NCBI GenBank assembly: GCA_035456985.1
Contig: DATICE010000097.1
Span: 1 to 9,234, forward strand
Reading direction: 5' to 3'
From: SG8-41 sp035456985
GTDB lineage: Bacteria > Pseudomonadota > Gammaproteobacteria > Burkholderiales > SG8-41
Length of the DNA: 9,234 nt
In this document: positions 1 to 5,758 of the stretch, piece by piece
Position numbering within the stretch: the first letter of the stretch is position 1
Layout: each line of letters opens with the position of its first letter
Position numbers and translations under genes: made by a program
Notes under the pieces: generated by a model
Databases searched by the model: none
What the model was told of the DNA's origin: nothing
What the model saw: only the letters and a program-made list of their open reading frames with translations

Positions 1-342
1 GGCATGGAAGCGTGCCTCCTCCCGCAGATAATCGGCTGGGGCAAGACACGCGAGCTCGTCCTCACCGGCGATCACATCGACGCCGCCGAGGCGCATCGCA
101 TCGGCTTCCTCGAAAAACTGGTCGAGCCCCCCGGACTCGACGCAGGAGTCGAGCAGTGGGTCGCTTCTATCCTCGCCGCAGGCCCGCGCGCGATCCGGCT
201 GCAGAAGGCGCTGGTGCGCGACTGGGAGCGCATGACGATCAAGCAGGCCGTGCAGGCCGGAATTCGCGCCTGCACCGAGGCCCGCCGCACCGACGAGCCG
301 CGGCGGCTGATGGCCGCGTTCCTGGAACGCAAGAAGAAGTGA
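1..342 (+). CDS. Enoyl-CoA hydratase/isomerase family protein, C-terminal part (5' truncated by window edge)
   Basis: The reading frame is open from base 1 and ends at TGA 340-342, so this is the last ~113 residues of a protein that starts upstream. It matches the C-terminal half of the crotonase fold: the conserved helix-turn LPQIIGWGKTRELVLTG, the stretch 'A.EAHRIGFLEKLV', the 'GPRAIRLQKALV' helix, and the usual charged tail 'AAFLERKKK'. The oxyanion-hole and catalytic glutamates lie in the missing N-terminal half, so hydratase, isomerase and hydrolase activities cannot be told apart. The family acts in the cytoplasm on enoyl- or related acyl-CoA thioesters. The ATG at 4-6 is internal to the domain and is not the true start. 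The stop lies 3 bp before the GTG of the SucC-like gene, so the two are very likely co-transcribed and perhaps translationally coupled. The family call is firm; the substrate is unknown. Confidence 0.9.
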   Translation, partial: GMEACLLPQIIGWGKTRELVLTGDHIDAAEAHRIGFLEKLVEPPGLDAGVEQWVASILAAGPRAIRLQKALVRDWERMTIKQAVQAGIRACTEARRTDEPRRLMAAFLERKKK

Positions 343-345
343 ATC

Positions 346-1482
346 GTGTATCTGCTGGAGCACGACGCGAAGGAAATTCTCGCTGCGCGCGGAATTTCCG
401 TGCCGGCGGGACGCCTCTTTGAAAGCGCCAGCGCCGTAAGGACGACCGCCCTTCCTCCCGGGCCATGGATGGTCAAGGGCCAGATCGCCGCCGGAGGGCG
501 CGGCAAGTCGGGCCTCATCCGGAAAGCGGCGACGCCCCGGGAAGTCAGCGAACATGCGCGCGCGATTCTCCGCGAAGCGCTCAACGGGCGGTCGGTCGAA
601 TCCGTGCGTGTCGAGCAGCGCATCGAGGCCGCACACGAGGCCTATATCGGCTTCCTGCTCGATGCCGCTGCCGGCGGCGTGCGCGTCATGCTCTCCGCAA
701 GCGGAGGCATGGACATCGAGCGGGTTCCCCGCGATCTCATCCTGAACGAGGTCGCCGAGCCCGATGCACGGTCACTCACGGAGTGCGTCATCCGGCTCAC
801 GCTGAAACTTCCGGCGGATATCGGACCGGCGGTGCGCGAGGCCGGGAAGCGGCTGGCGCACGCGTTTCTGGAACTGGAAGCGCTCCTGATCGAGGTGAAT
901 CCCCTGTTCGTGCTCGACGGCGGCGGCTGGCTCGCGGGAGATGCCAGGGTCGTCACCGATGACAATGCACTGCCGCGTCAGAAAGCGCTGGAATTCCTGC
1001 TGAAAGAGCGCGCCGCCGCCTATCCGGCCGTGGCGCGAAAGCACGAGCATGGCTTCGATTACGTCGTGGTGGACCCGGATGGAGAGATCGCGCTGCTCAC
1101 GACCGGCGCCGGGCTCTCGATGATGCTGATCGACGAGCTGCGCGCGTCGGGGCTGAAGCCCTACAACTTTCTCGACGTCCGCACCGGAGGGCTCCGCGGC
1201 GAAACGAAGCGGCTCACGCAGGTGCTCCGGTGGATCGGCGAAGGGAAGAACGTCAAGGTGCTGCTGGTCAATATCTTCGCCGGCATCACCGATCTCGGAG
1301 AATTCTCGCGGCTGCTGGTCGAGGCGATCGCGGCGGCGCCGCGGCTGAAGTCACCGGTCGTCGCGCGCCTCGTCGGCAACGGCCTGCCTGCCGCTCGCGA
1401 GGTGCTTGCGGCGGCGGACATCGCGCTCCACACCGATCTCGACGCGGCGCTCGCAGCCGTCCGCTCGCATCTCGAGCAATGA
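346..1482 (+). CDS. Succinyl-CoA synthetase beta-subunit-like ATP-grasp acyl-CoA ligase (divergent SucC paralogue)
   Basis: This 378-residue protein is close to the 388 of E. coli SucC and is collinear with it. It starts with GTG, giving 'MYLLEHDAKEILAARGISVP', the typical SucC opening. An ATP-grasp domain follows (about 1-230) with K44 and GGRGKSG at 50-56 for nucleotide binding, and EVNP (183-186) plus D199 aligning with the Mg ligands of E. coli SucC (N199, D213). The C-terminal ligase domain holds TGAGLSM (253-259), NFLDV (274-278) and NIFAGI (309-314). Known family members convert acyl-CoA, phosphate and ADP to acid, CoA and ATP, or the reverse, as an alpha/beta complex. Oddities are that the normally invariant GGGA loop after FLDV reads RTGGL, and NIFGGI reads NIFAGI. 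The start is preceded only by purine-rich 'aagaagaag', so coupling to the upstream gene is likely. The fold and reaction type are secure; the acid substrate is probably not succinate, by inference. Confidence 0.88.
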   Translation: MYLLEHDAKEILAARGISVPAGRLFESASAVRTTALPPGPWMVKGQIAAGGRGKSGLIRKAATPREVSEHARAILREALNGRSVESVRVEQRIEAAHEAYIGFLLDAAAGGVRVMLSASGGMDIERVPRDLILNEVAEPDARSLTECVIRLTLKLPADIGPAVREAGKRLAHAFLELEALLIEVNPLFVLDGGGWLAGDARVVTDDNALPRQKALEFLLKERAAAYPAVARKHEHGFDYVVVDPDGEIALLTTGAGLSMMLIDELRASGLKPYNFLDVRTGGLRGETKRLTQVLRWIGEGKNVKVLLVNIFAGITDLGEFSRLLVEAIAAAPRLKSPVVARLVGNGLPAAREVLAAADIALHTDLDAALAAVRSHLEQ

Positions 1483-2354
1483 TCAACCCGCGCATCGAGC
1501 GTTCGACGCCGGTGATCGTGCAGGGAATCACCGGCCGCGCGGGCCAGTTGCACAGCCGTCTCATGCGGCAGTACGGAACGAATATCGTGGGCGGCGTGTC
1601 GCCCGGAGGCAGGGAACGGGAAGTGAACGGCATCCCGGTCTTCGCCGACTGCGCCGCGGCGGTGGCGGAAACCGGCGCGCGGGCGAGCGTGCTGCTGGTC
1701 GGCGCGATGCAGTTGCTGGCAGCCATGCGCGATGCCATGACCGCCGGCATCCGCTACCTCGTCACACCCACTGAGGGCATGCCGGTGCACGATGCGCTCA
1801 GGGCGTGGAGGCTCTGCCGGGATTCGGGGACGGTCTGGGTCGGCGCATCCACTCCCGGAATGGCGGTACCGGGAGAGGCCAAGCTCGGCTTCCTGCCGGA
1901 TGATTCGCTCACGCCCGGCCCGCTCGGGATCATGTCCAGGTCGGGGACGCTTTCGTACGAAGCCGGCTACCGCCTCGCGCGGCGCGGCGTCGGGACGTCG
2001 GTGTGGGTCGGGATCGGCGGCGACCCGGTGAAGGGCACGCGCTTCGCCGACCTCGTTCCCTTCTACGCAGAAGACTCGCAGACGAGAGCGCTGCTCGTCA
2101 TTGGGGAGATCGGCGGCGCCGACGAGGAAGAGTTCGCACAGGCGTTGACCATGACACGCTTTGCCAAGCCGGTGTTCGCGCTACTTGCCGGCCGCAGCGC
2201 GCCGGAAGGCGTTGCGATGGGCCATGCCGGCGCGCTGGCGCACGGCAGCTACGGCACCTTCGAGGCTAAGCGAGCGGCGCTCGAAGCTGTCGGCGTGCGC
2301 GTCTTCGCGACGCTCAACGAGCTGGTCGAAGGCGTAACCTCGAGGCTCCGCTAA
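1479..2354 (+). CDS. Succinyl-CoA synthetase alpha-subunit-like CoA ligase (divergent SucD paralogue)
   Basis: The protein has 291 residues, the normal SucD length. I chose the ATG at 1479 because it overlaps the stop of the beta-like gene (ATGA) and gives the canonical start 'INPRIERSTPVIVQGITGR'; the frame is open further upstream but that part overlaps the beta gene. A CoA-binding Rossmann domain comes first (GITGRAGQLHS 16-26, GGVSPGG 38-44), then TEGMP 98-102, SRSGTLSYEA 153-162, VGIGGDP 177-183 and IGEIGG 208-213. The phosphohistidine motif MGHAGA at 247-252 supplies H249, equivalent to E. coli His246, and E210 matches the glutamate that positions it. So the phospho-transfer machinery is intact. 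The usual GPN(C/T)PG loop reads GASTPG (122-127), and the usual VPxPF after the second strand reads VGAMQ (74-78); both border the CoA/substrate region. It should form a heteromer with the preceding gene product. Confidence 0.9.
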   Translation: MINPRIERSTPVIVQGITGRAGQLHSRLMRQYGTNIVGGVSPGGREREVNGIPVFADCAAAVAETGARASVLLVGAMQLLAAMRDAMTAGIRYLVTPTEGMPVHDALRAWRLCRDSGTVWVGASTPGMAVPGEAKLGFLPDDSLTPGPLGIMSRSGTLSYEAGYRLARRGVGTSVWVGIGGDPVKGTRFADLVPFYAEDSQTRALLVIGEIGGADEEEFAQALTMTRFAKPVFALLAGRSAPEGVAMGHAGALAHGSYGTFEAKRAALEAVGVRVFATLNELVEGVTSRLR

Positions 2355-2363
2355 ACGAGCCTC
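2342..2363. terminator. Possible bidirectional hairpin between convergent genes
   Basis: A perfect 7-bp stem, GAGGCTC (2342-2348) with GAGCCTC (2357-2363), encloses an 8-nt loop and spans the TAA stop of the SucD-like gene. It sits where two convergent transcripts would end (the Bug gene stops at 2399 on the other strand). No run of T follows on either strand, so it is not a classical intrinsic terminator, and a stem this short can arise by chance in G+C-rich DNA. Confidence 0.25.
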
Positions 2364-2398
2364 CCTCGCGAAGCCTGCCGGCCCCGGCTCACCGTTCC

Positions 2399-3367
2399 CT
2401 AGTCGATCTTGGCCCCCGAAATTTTCACCAGCTTCTCGTACTTGACGTAGTCCGACTTCAACCGCGCGGCGAACTGCTCGGGAGTCATCGGCAGGGGGTC
2501 GAGTGTCTGCGCGCTGAGCTTGGACGCCACGCCCGGATCGGCCAGGGCCTTCCTCAGCTCCTCGTTGAGCTTGTCCACGATCGGCTTCGGCGTGCCCTTG
2601 GGCACGAAGCTGCCTACCCAGGCAGTAAACTCGTAGCCGGGCACGGCCTCGGCGATTGCCGGCACGTTCGGGAACTGCGTCGTGCGCTTCTCCGAGGTCA
2701 CGCCCAGCGCTCTGATGCGCTTGGCATTGAGGTTGGGCACGAGCGACGCGATGGTGCCGACGGTCGTCTGGACTTCCCCGGATGCGAGGGCGATATTGAG
2801 CGGACCACCGCCCTTGTAGGGCACGTGCGTCATCTTGGTCCCGGTCGCGTTCTCGAACAGCACCATGGCCAGGTGGACGTAGCTGCCGTTGCCCGCGGAG
2901 CCATAGACGATGTCGCCCGGGCGCTTCTTCGCAAGCGCGACGAGCTCCTTGGTGGTCTTCACCGGCAGCGAAGGATGCACGACGAGCATTCCCACCTGCC
3001 GGGCCAGCGCGGTGACGCCGATGAAATCGCCCAGCGTATCGTAGGGCAGCTTCTTGTAGAGATGCGCGTTGGCGATGTGCGTCGTCGACTGCACCATCAC
3101 GGTGTAACCGTCCGCCGGGCTGGTCGCGACCACCGCCGCGCCGATGGTGCCCGCCGCTCCGCCGCGATTGTCGACGATGAACTGCTGGCCGGTCAGTTCC
3201 GTCATTTTCTGGAACACGATCCGCGCCGTGACGTCGTTGGAGCCCCCGGGCGGGAAAACCACGATGACCCGAACCGGTTTCGTGGGATACGCCTGAGCCA
3301 ACGCCAGCATTGGCGCAAGCAAAACAGCGAGAACGACCGGCACTGCAACGCTCAAATACCGTTTCAT
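2399..3367 (-). CDS. Bug/TctC family periplasmic solute-binding protein (tripartite tricarboxylate transporter receptor-like), copy 1
   Basis: This is a 322-residue secreted binding protein, the typical Bug length. The N-terminus is a classical Sec signal peptide: MKRY, a hydrophobic core 'VAVPVVLAVLLAPMLAL', and a likely cut after ALAQA, just before the hallmark YPTKPVRVIVVFPPGG. Other family signatures are the IVDNRGGAAGTIGA segment, the LYKKLPYDTLGDF block, the VPYKGGGP loop and the C-terminal 'YVKYEKLVKISGAKID'. The frame is open further upstream, but the ATG at 3367 is fixed by an AAGGAGG ribosome-binding site 5 nt before it and by the signal peptide. Bug proteins bind organic acids or other small metabolites in the periplasm; most are orphans without TctA/TctB membrane partners, and none are seen here. 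The gene is divergent from the CoA-transferase with a 105-bp shared upstream region, which suggests related regulation. The ligand cannot be read from sequence. Confidence 0.94.
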   Translation of the reverse strand: MKRYLSVAVPVVLAVLLAPMLALAQAYPTKPVRVIVVFPPGGSNDVTARIVFQKMTELTGQQFIVDNRGGAAGTIGAAVVATSPADGYTVMVQSTTHIANAHLYKKLPYDTLGDFIGVTALARQVGMLVVHPSLPVKTTKELVALAKKRPGDIVYGSAGNGSYVHLAMVLFENATGTKMTHVPYKGGGPLNIALASGEVQTTVGTIASLVPNLNAKRIRALGVTSEKRTTQFPNVPAIAEAVPGYEFTAWVGSFVPKGTPKPIVDKLNEELRKALADPGVASKLSAQTLDPLPMTPEQFAARLKSDYVKYEKLVKISGAKID

Positions 3368-3472
3368 GGAATCCTCCTTCGTTGTCGTTGATGTTCCACG
3401 ATACAATTCCACCACACATCGGATGCCGGTGTCGAGCCGGGGTTGCCCCGGGCCTCCGCATCGGGAGAACTC
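3368..3472. promoter_or_regulatory. Divergent intergenic control region between Bug gene 1 and the CoA-transferase
   Basis: These 105 bp lie between two divergently transcribed genes and must hold both promoters unless a larger transcript enters. On the plus strand TACAAT (3402-3407) is a 5-of-6 match to a -10 box, but no good -35 stands at the right distance. Two direct copies of TTCCAC begin at 3394 and 3407. A short G+C hairpin, CCGGGG-ttg-CCCCGG (3437-3451), stands just upstream of the ribosome-binding site of the CoA-transferase and would lie in its leader. That a promoter region exists follows from the layout; the exact boxes are guesses. Confidence 0.4.
3373..3379 (-). promoter_or_regulatory. 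Strong ribosome-binding site of Bug gene 1
   Basis: Read on the minus strand the sequence is AAGGAGG followed by 5 nt (ATTCC) and ATG. This near-perfect anti-16S match decides the start at 3367 over longer upstream readings of the same frame, and suggests the binding protein is well translated. Confidence 0.8.
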
Positions 3473-4690
3473 ATGGCACTGCCCCTCGACGGCGTCAAAG
3501 TCCTGGATTTCACCGCGGTGATGGCGGGCCCGTACTGCACGCTGATGCTCGCCGACATGGGGGCGGAAGTCACCAAGATCGAGACTATTCCCGAAGGCGA
3601 CGCCTCGCGGCACTTCGACCCCAAGGTGAACGGAGAGAGCTACTGTTTCGCGGTGCTGAACCGCAACAAGAAGAGCCTCGCCCTCAACCTCAGGGACGCC
3701 CGCGGCAAGGACGTCTTCATGAAGCTCGCGCGCGACGCCGATATCCTGGTCGAAAACTACCGACCCGGCGTCACCCGCAATCTCGGCATAGACTACCCGG
3801 CGATCCAGGCGGTCAATCCGGACATCATCTACGCTTCCATCTCCGGCTTCGGCCAGACCGGTCCCTACAGCGGCAAAGGCGGCTTCGATATCATTGCCCA
3901 GGGCATGAGCGGCATCATGACGATGACCGGAGAGCCCGGCGGGCGGCCCGCGAAGGTCGGCATCGCGATGAACGACATTGCCGCGGGCACGACCGCGCTC
4001 TACTCCATCCTCGGCGCCTATATCAAGCGGCTGAAGACCGGCGAAGGCGTCTACCTCGAGACCTCACTTCTGGAGGCGGGGATGGCGTGGACGTACTGGG
4101 AATTCGGCGCCTATTTCGGCGGCGGCGAGATACCGACCGCGACCGGCACGCGCCACCGCCGTTCCACGCCGTACCAGGCCTACCGCACGCAGGACGCCTA
4201 CGTCACCGTCGGCGCCAACAGCGAGAAACTGTGGACGGCCTTCTGCACCAACGTGCTGGAGCGGCCGCAACTGATGAAAGACGCGCGCTTCAAGGCGCGC
4301 GCCGCACGCCTGGAGAACATCGATGCGCTCCAGGATGAGATCGAGAAGGTGTTTGCCACGCAGCCGACCGCGCACTGGGTGAAAAAGCTCGACGCCGCGG
4401 GCGTCCCGGGCGGGCCGGTTTTCAACTACGTGCAGGCGTTCGAGAGCGAGCACGCGAAAGCGCGCGGCATGGTGGCCGAGATCGAGCACCCGAGAATCGG
4501 GCGCATGAAGATCATCGGCAACCCGGTCAAGGCGAGCGCCGAGCTCGCGCGCTCGCGCACGCCTGCGCCATGGCTCGGCCAGCACAGCGCCGAAGTGCTG
4601 ATTAGCCTCGGCTACAGCGCCGGGCAGATCGCATCGCTGTTTACCGATGGCGTCGTTTACGATCGCAACCGTGAGAAAGCGACAGCGTGA
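3473..4690 (+). CDS. Class III CoA-transferase (CaiB/BaiF family, formyl-CoA:oxalate CoA-transferase-like)
   Basis: The protein has 405 residues, as usual for the family. I chose the ATG at 3473 because GGGAGA (3463-3468) precedes it by a few bases and because 'LPLDGVKVLDFTAVMAGPYC' is the standard N-terminus; the frame is open about 10 codons further back without a good site. Recognisable blocks are LADMGAEVTKIE (26-37), NRNKKSLALNL (63-73), VENYRPGV (93-100), SISGFGQTGPY (122-132), IAQGMSGIM (141-149), TGEGVYLETSLLEA (189-202) and the closing 'HSAEVLISLGYSAGQI'. D168, in MNDIAAG, aligns with the catalytic Asp169 of formyl-CoA transferase and CaiB, which forms the acyl anhydride intermediate. 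The enzyme moves CoA between carboxylic acids in the cytoplasm as an interlocked dimer. The donor and acceptor acids are unknown; the divergent Bug gene hints that the acid may be imported. The family call is firm. Confidence 0.95.
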   Translation: MALPLDGVKVLDFTAVMAGPYCTLMLADMGAEVTKIETIPEGDASRHFDPKVNGESYCFAVLNRNKKSLALNLRDARGKDVFMKLARDADILVENYRPGVTRNLGIDYPAIQAVNPDIIYASISGFGQTGPYSGKGGFDIIAQGMSGIMTMTGEPGGRPAKVGIAMNDIAAGTTALYSILGAYIKRLKTGEGVYLETSLLEAGMAWTYWEFGAYFGGGEIPTATGTRHRRSTPYQAYRTQDAYVTVGANSEKLWTAFCTNVLERPQLMKDARFKARAARLENIDALQDEIEKVFATQPTAHWVKKLDAAGVPGGPVFNYVQAFESEHAKARGMVAEIEHPRIGRMKIIGNPVKASAELARSRTPAPWLGQHSAEVLISLGYSAGQIASLFTDGVVYDRNREKATA

Positions 4691-4720
4691 GCGGTGAGTA
4701 GACGCAGTTCAGCGATCCCG

Positions 4721-4855
4721 TCATATGCTGCTGACGAGGTCGCTTTCGGTCTGCCTCACGGCAGCTGTGGCGAGTCGCGAACGCCAGCCGCGCCAGATGG
4801 TGAGGTGTGAAACCGCGCAGCAGGCGGCAAATGCGGTCTCCATGGTTCGTCTCAT
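4721..4855 (-). CDS. Doubtful small ORF, 44 residues, antisense-oriented in the intergenic region
   Basis: The frame would encode a 44-residue peptide starting MRRTMETAFAACCAVSH and ending TESDLVSSI. It has a plausible ribosome-binding site, GAGGGG, 8 nt before the ATG on the minus strand, and an A+T-rich block with GATAAT further upstream that could serve as a -10 box. The same frame remains open upstream into the acetyltransferase gene, which weakens the case. I recognise no domain. It may be a real small protein, the decayed end of a gene, or chance; chance is most likely. Confidence 0.15.
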   Translation of the reverse strand: MRRTMETAFAACCAVSHLTIWRGWRSRLATAAVRQTESDLVSSI

Positions 4856-4872
4856 CGCTCGTTCCCCTCGAT

Positions 4873-4878
4873 TATCAT
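4873..4878 (+). promoter_or_regulatory. Possible -10 element for the N-acetyltransferase gene
   Basis: TATCAT matches the -10 consensus at five of six positions and lies in the only A+T-rich patch of the intergenic region. Transcription would then begin within a few bases of the ATG at 4886, which would make the mRNA leaderless or nearly so. This fits the lack of a clear ribosome-binding site, although no convincing -35 hexamer is seen. Confidence 0.2.
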
Positions 4879-4885
4879 TAAGAAC

Positions 4886-5719
4886 ATGAACCGCGCGACC
4901 GCAGATACACAAAGCGCGCTCAGTTCCGACGTCGTCGACCTCGAGGCTTATCTTCGACGCATCGGCCATACCGGCGGGCTACAACCGGTTCCCGCGGTGC
5001 TGGAGGCGATTCATCTCGCGCACGCGACGCACATTCCGTTCGAGAATCTCGACATCCTGCTCGGGCGCCCGATCGCGCTCGACCTCGCGAGCCTCCAGGC
5101 GAAGCTCGTGACGGGCGGGCGCGGGGGATACTGCTTCGAGCAGAATCTCCTGTTTTCCGCCATGCTGCAGCGCCTTGGGTTCAGCGTGACCCATCTCGCC
5201 GCGCGGGTGATCTACCCGAGCGGGCGCAAGCTCCCGCGCACCCACATCCTGCTGAGGGTCGACGCGGCTGGGGCCACCTGGCTCGCGGACGCCGGCTTCG
5301 GTCTCGAAGGGCTGCTGCTGCCGGTGCCGTTCGTCATCGGCCGCGAAGCGCGCCAGTTCGGCTGGACCTACCGCGTGGTCGAAGCGAACGGAGAATGGAC
5401 GCTGCAGTCGCTGCGAACCGGCGGATGGACAGACCTCTACTCGTTCTCGCTCGAGCCCCAGCTCGCGGTCGATTTCGAGCCTGCGAACCATTACACCGCG
5501 ACGCACCCGGATTCGAGGTTCGTGCGCACGCTTACCGTGCAGCTGCCGACGCCCGAGGTACGCTACCGGCTCCGCAACCGGGAGCTTGTCCTCGACCGCG
5601 GCGGGACCGTCACGCGTCGCGAGCTTGCGGACGATGATGAGCTGCTGTCCGTATTGGCGGAAGTGTTCGGATTGCGGTTTCCCGCCGGCACACGCTTCCG
5701 CTATCGGGAAGACGCATAG
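4886..5719 (+). CDS. nat: Arylamine N-acetyltransferase (NAT)
   Basis: The protein has 277 residues, within the usual bacterial NAT range of about 275-285. The cysteine protease-like catalytic triad is complete: C83 in the signature GGRGGYCFEQN (77-87), H120 in PRTHILLRV, and D135 in LADAGFG. The N-terminal motifs AYLRRIGHTG and HIPFENLDILLG are also classical. NATs transfer the acetyl (or another acyl) group of a CoA thioester to arylamines, arylhydroxylamines and hydrazines through a cysteinyl intermediate in the cytoplasm. Homology begins near residue 18, so the first ~16 residues are a variable extension; no other ATG fits better. No Shine-Dalgarno is evident before the start. The Bug gene follows 39 bp downstream on the same strand, so the two may share a transcript. 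Identity is very secure; the natural substrate is unknown. Confidence 0.96.
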   Translation: MNRATADTQSALSSDVVDLEAYLRRIGHTGGLQPVPAVLEAIHLAHATHIPFENLDILLGRPIALDLASLQAKLVTGGRGGYCFEQNLLFSAMLQRLGFSVTHLAARVIYPSGRKLPRTHILLRVDAAGATWLADAGFGLEGLLLPVPFVIGREARQFGWTYRVVEANGEWTLQSLRTGGWTDLYSFSLEPQLAVDFEPANHYTATHPDSRFVRTLTVQLPTPEVRYRLRNRELVLDRGGTVTRRELADDDELLSVLAEVFGLRFPAGTRFRYREDA

Positions 5720-5758
5720 GACGTATACTGGCGGGAATCACTGCAACGGGAGAAACTG

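Larger units (their letters stand above)
4691..4885. other. Intergenic region between the CoA-transferase and the N-acetyltransferase
   Basis: This 195-bp stretch has no recognisable gene on the plus strand. It contains a small hairpin, CTGCC-tcac-GGCAG (4751-4764), without a T-run, so it is a poor terminator. The minus strand has a short open frame that is listed separately. The last ~20 bases (about 4866-4885) are distinctly A+T-rich compared with the surroundings and probably carry the promoter of the downstream gene. Confidence 0.5.

Noticed and set aside
1230..1478. An N-terminal extension of the SucD-like protein, since its frame is open upstream
   Set aside because: The extension overlaps the 3' end of the beta-like gene, is arginine-rich and unlike SucD; the ATG at 1479 gives the canonical N-terminus and a typical 4-bp overlap.
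2375..2390. A G+C-rich palindrome-like stretch (GCCGGCCCCGGC) between the convergent SucD-like and Bug 1 genes
   Set aside because: The loop would be only two bases, too small for a hairpin, and such runs are common at this base composition.
2181..3461. A long open frame (426 codons) on the minus strand overlapping Bug gene 1 and the end of the SucD-like gene
   Set aside because: It is a frame-shifted shadow: arginine/glycine/alanine-rich, without any domain, and it covers a well-supported binding-protein gene that has a signal peptide and ribosome-binding site.
4114..4125. Possible loss of the catalytic aspartate in the CoA-transferase, because the SLLEA segment has Glu where some relatives have Asp
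   Set aside because: The catalytic aspartate of this family aligns with D168 in the MNDIAAG motif, which is present; the SLLE position is not the nucleophile.
3310..4338. A long plus-strand open frame (342 codons) overlapping the CoA-transferase
   Set aside because: The product is arginine- and histidine-rich low-complexity sequence typical of the wrong frame in G+C-rich DNA; the CoA-transferase frame carries all conserved motifs.
4751..4764. Hairpin CTGCC-tcac-GGCAG after the CoA-transferase as a terminator
   Set aside because: Only 5 bp of stem, 60 bp after the stop, and no T-run.
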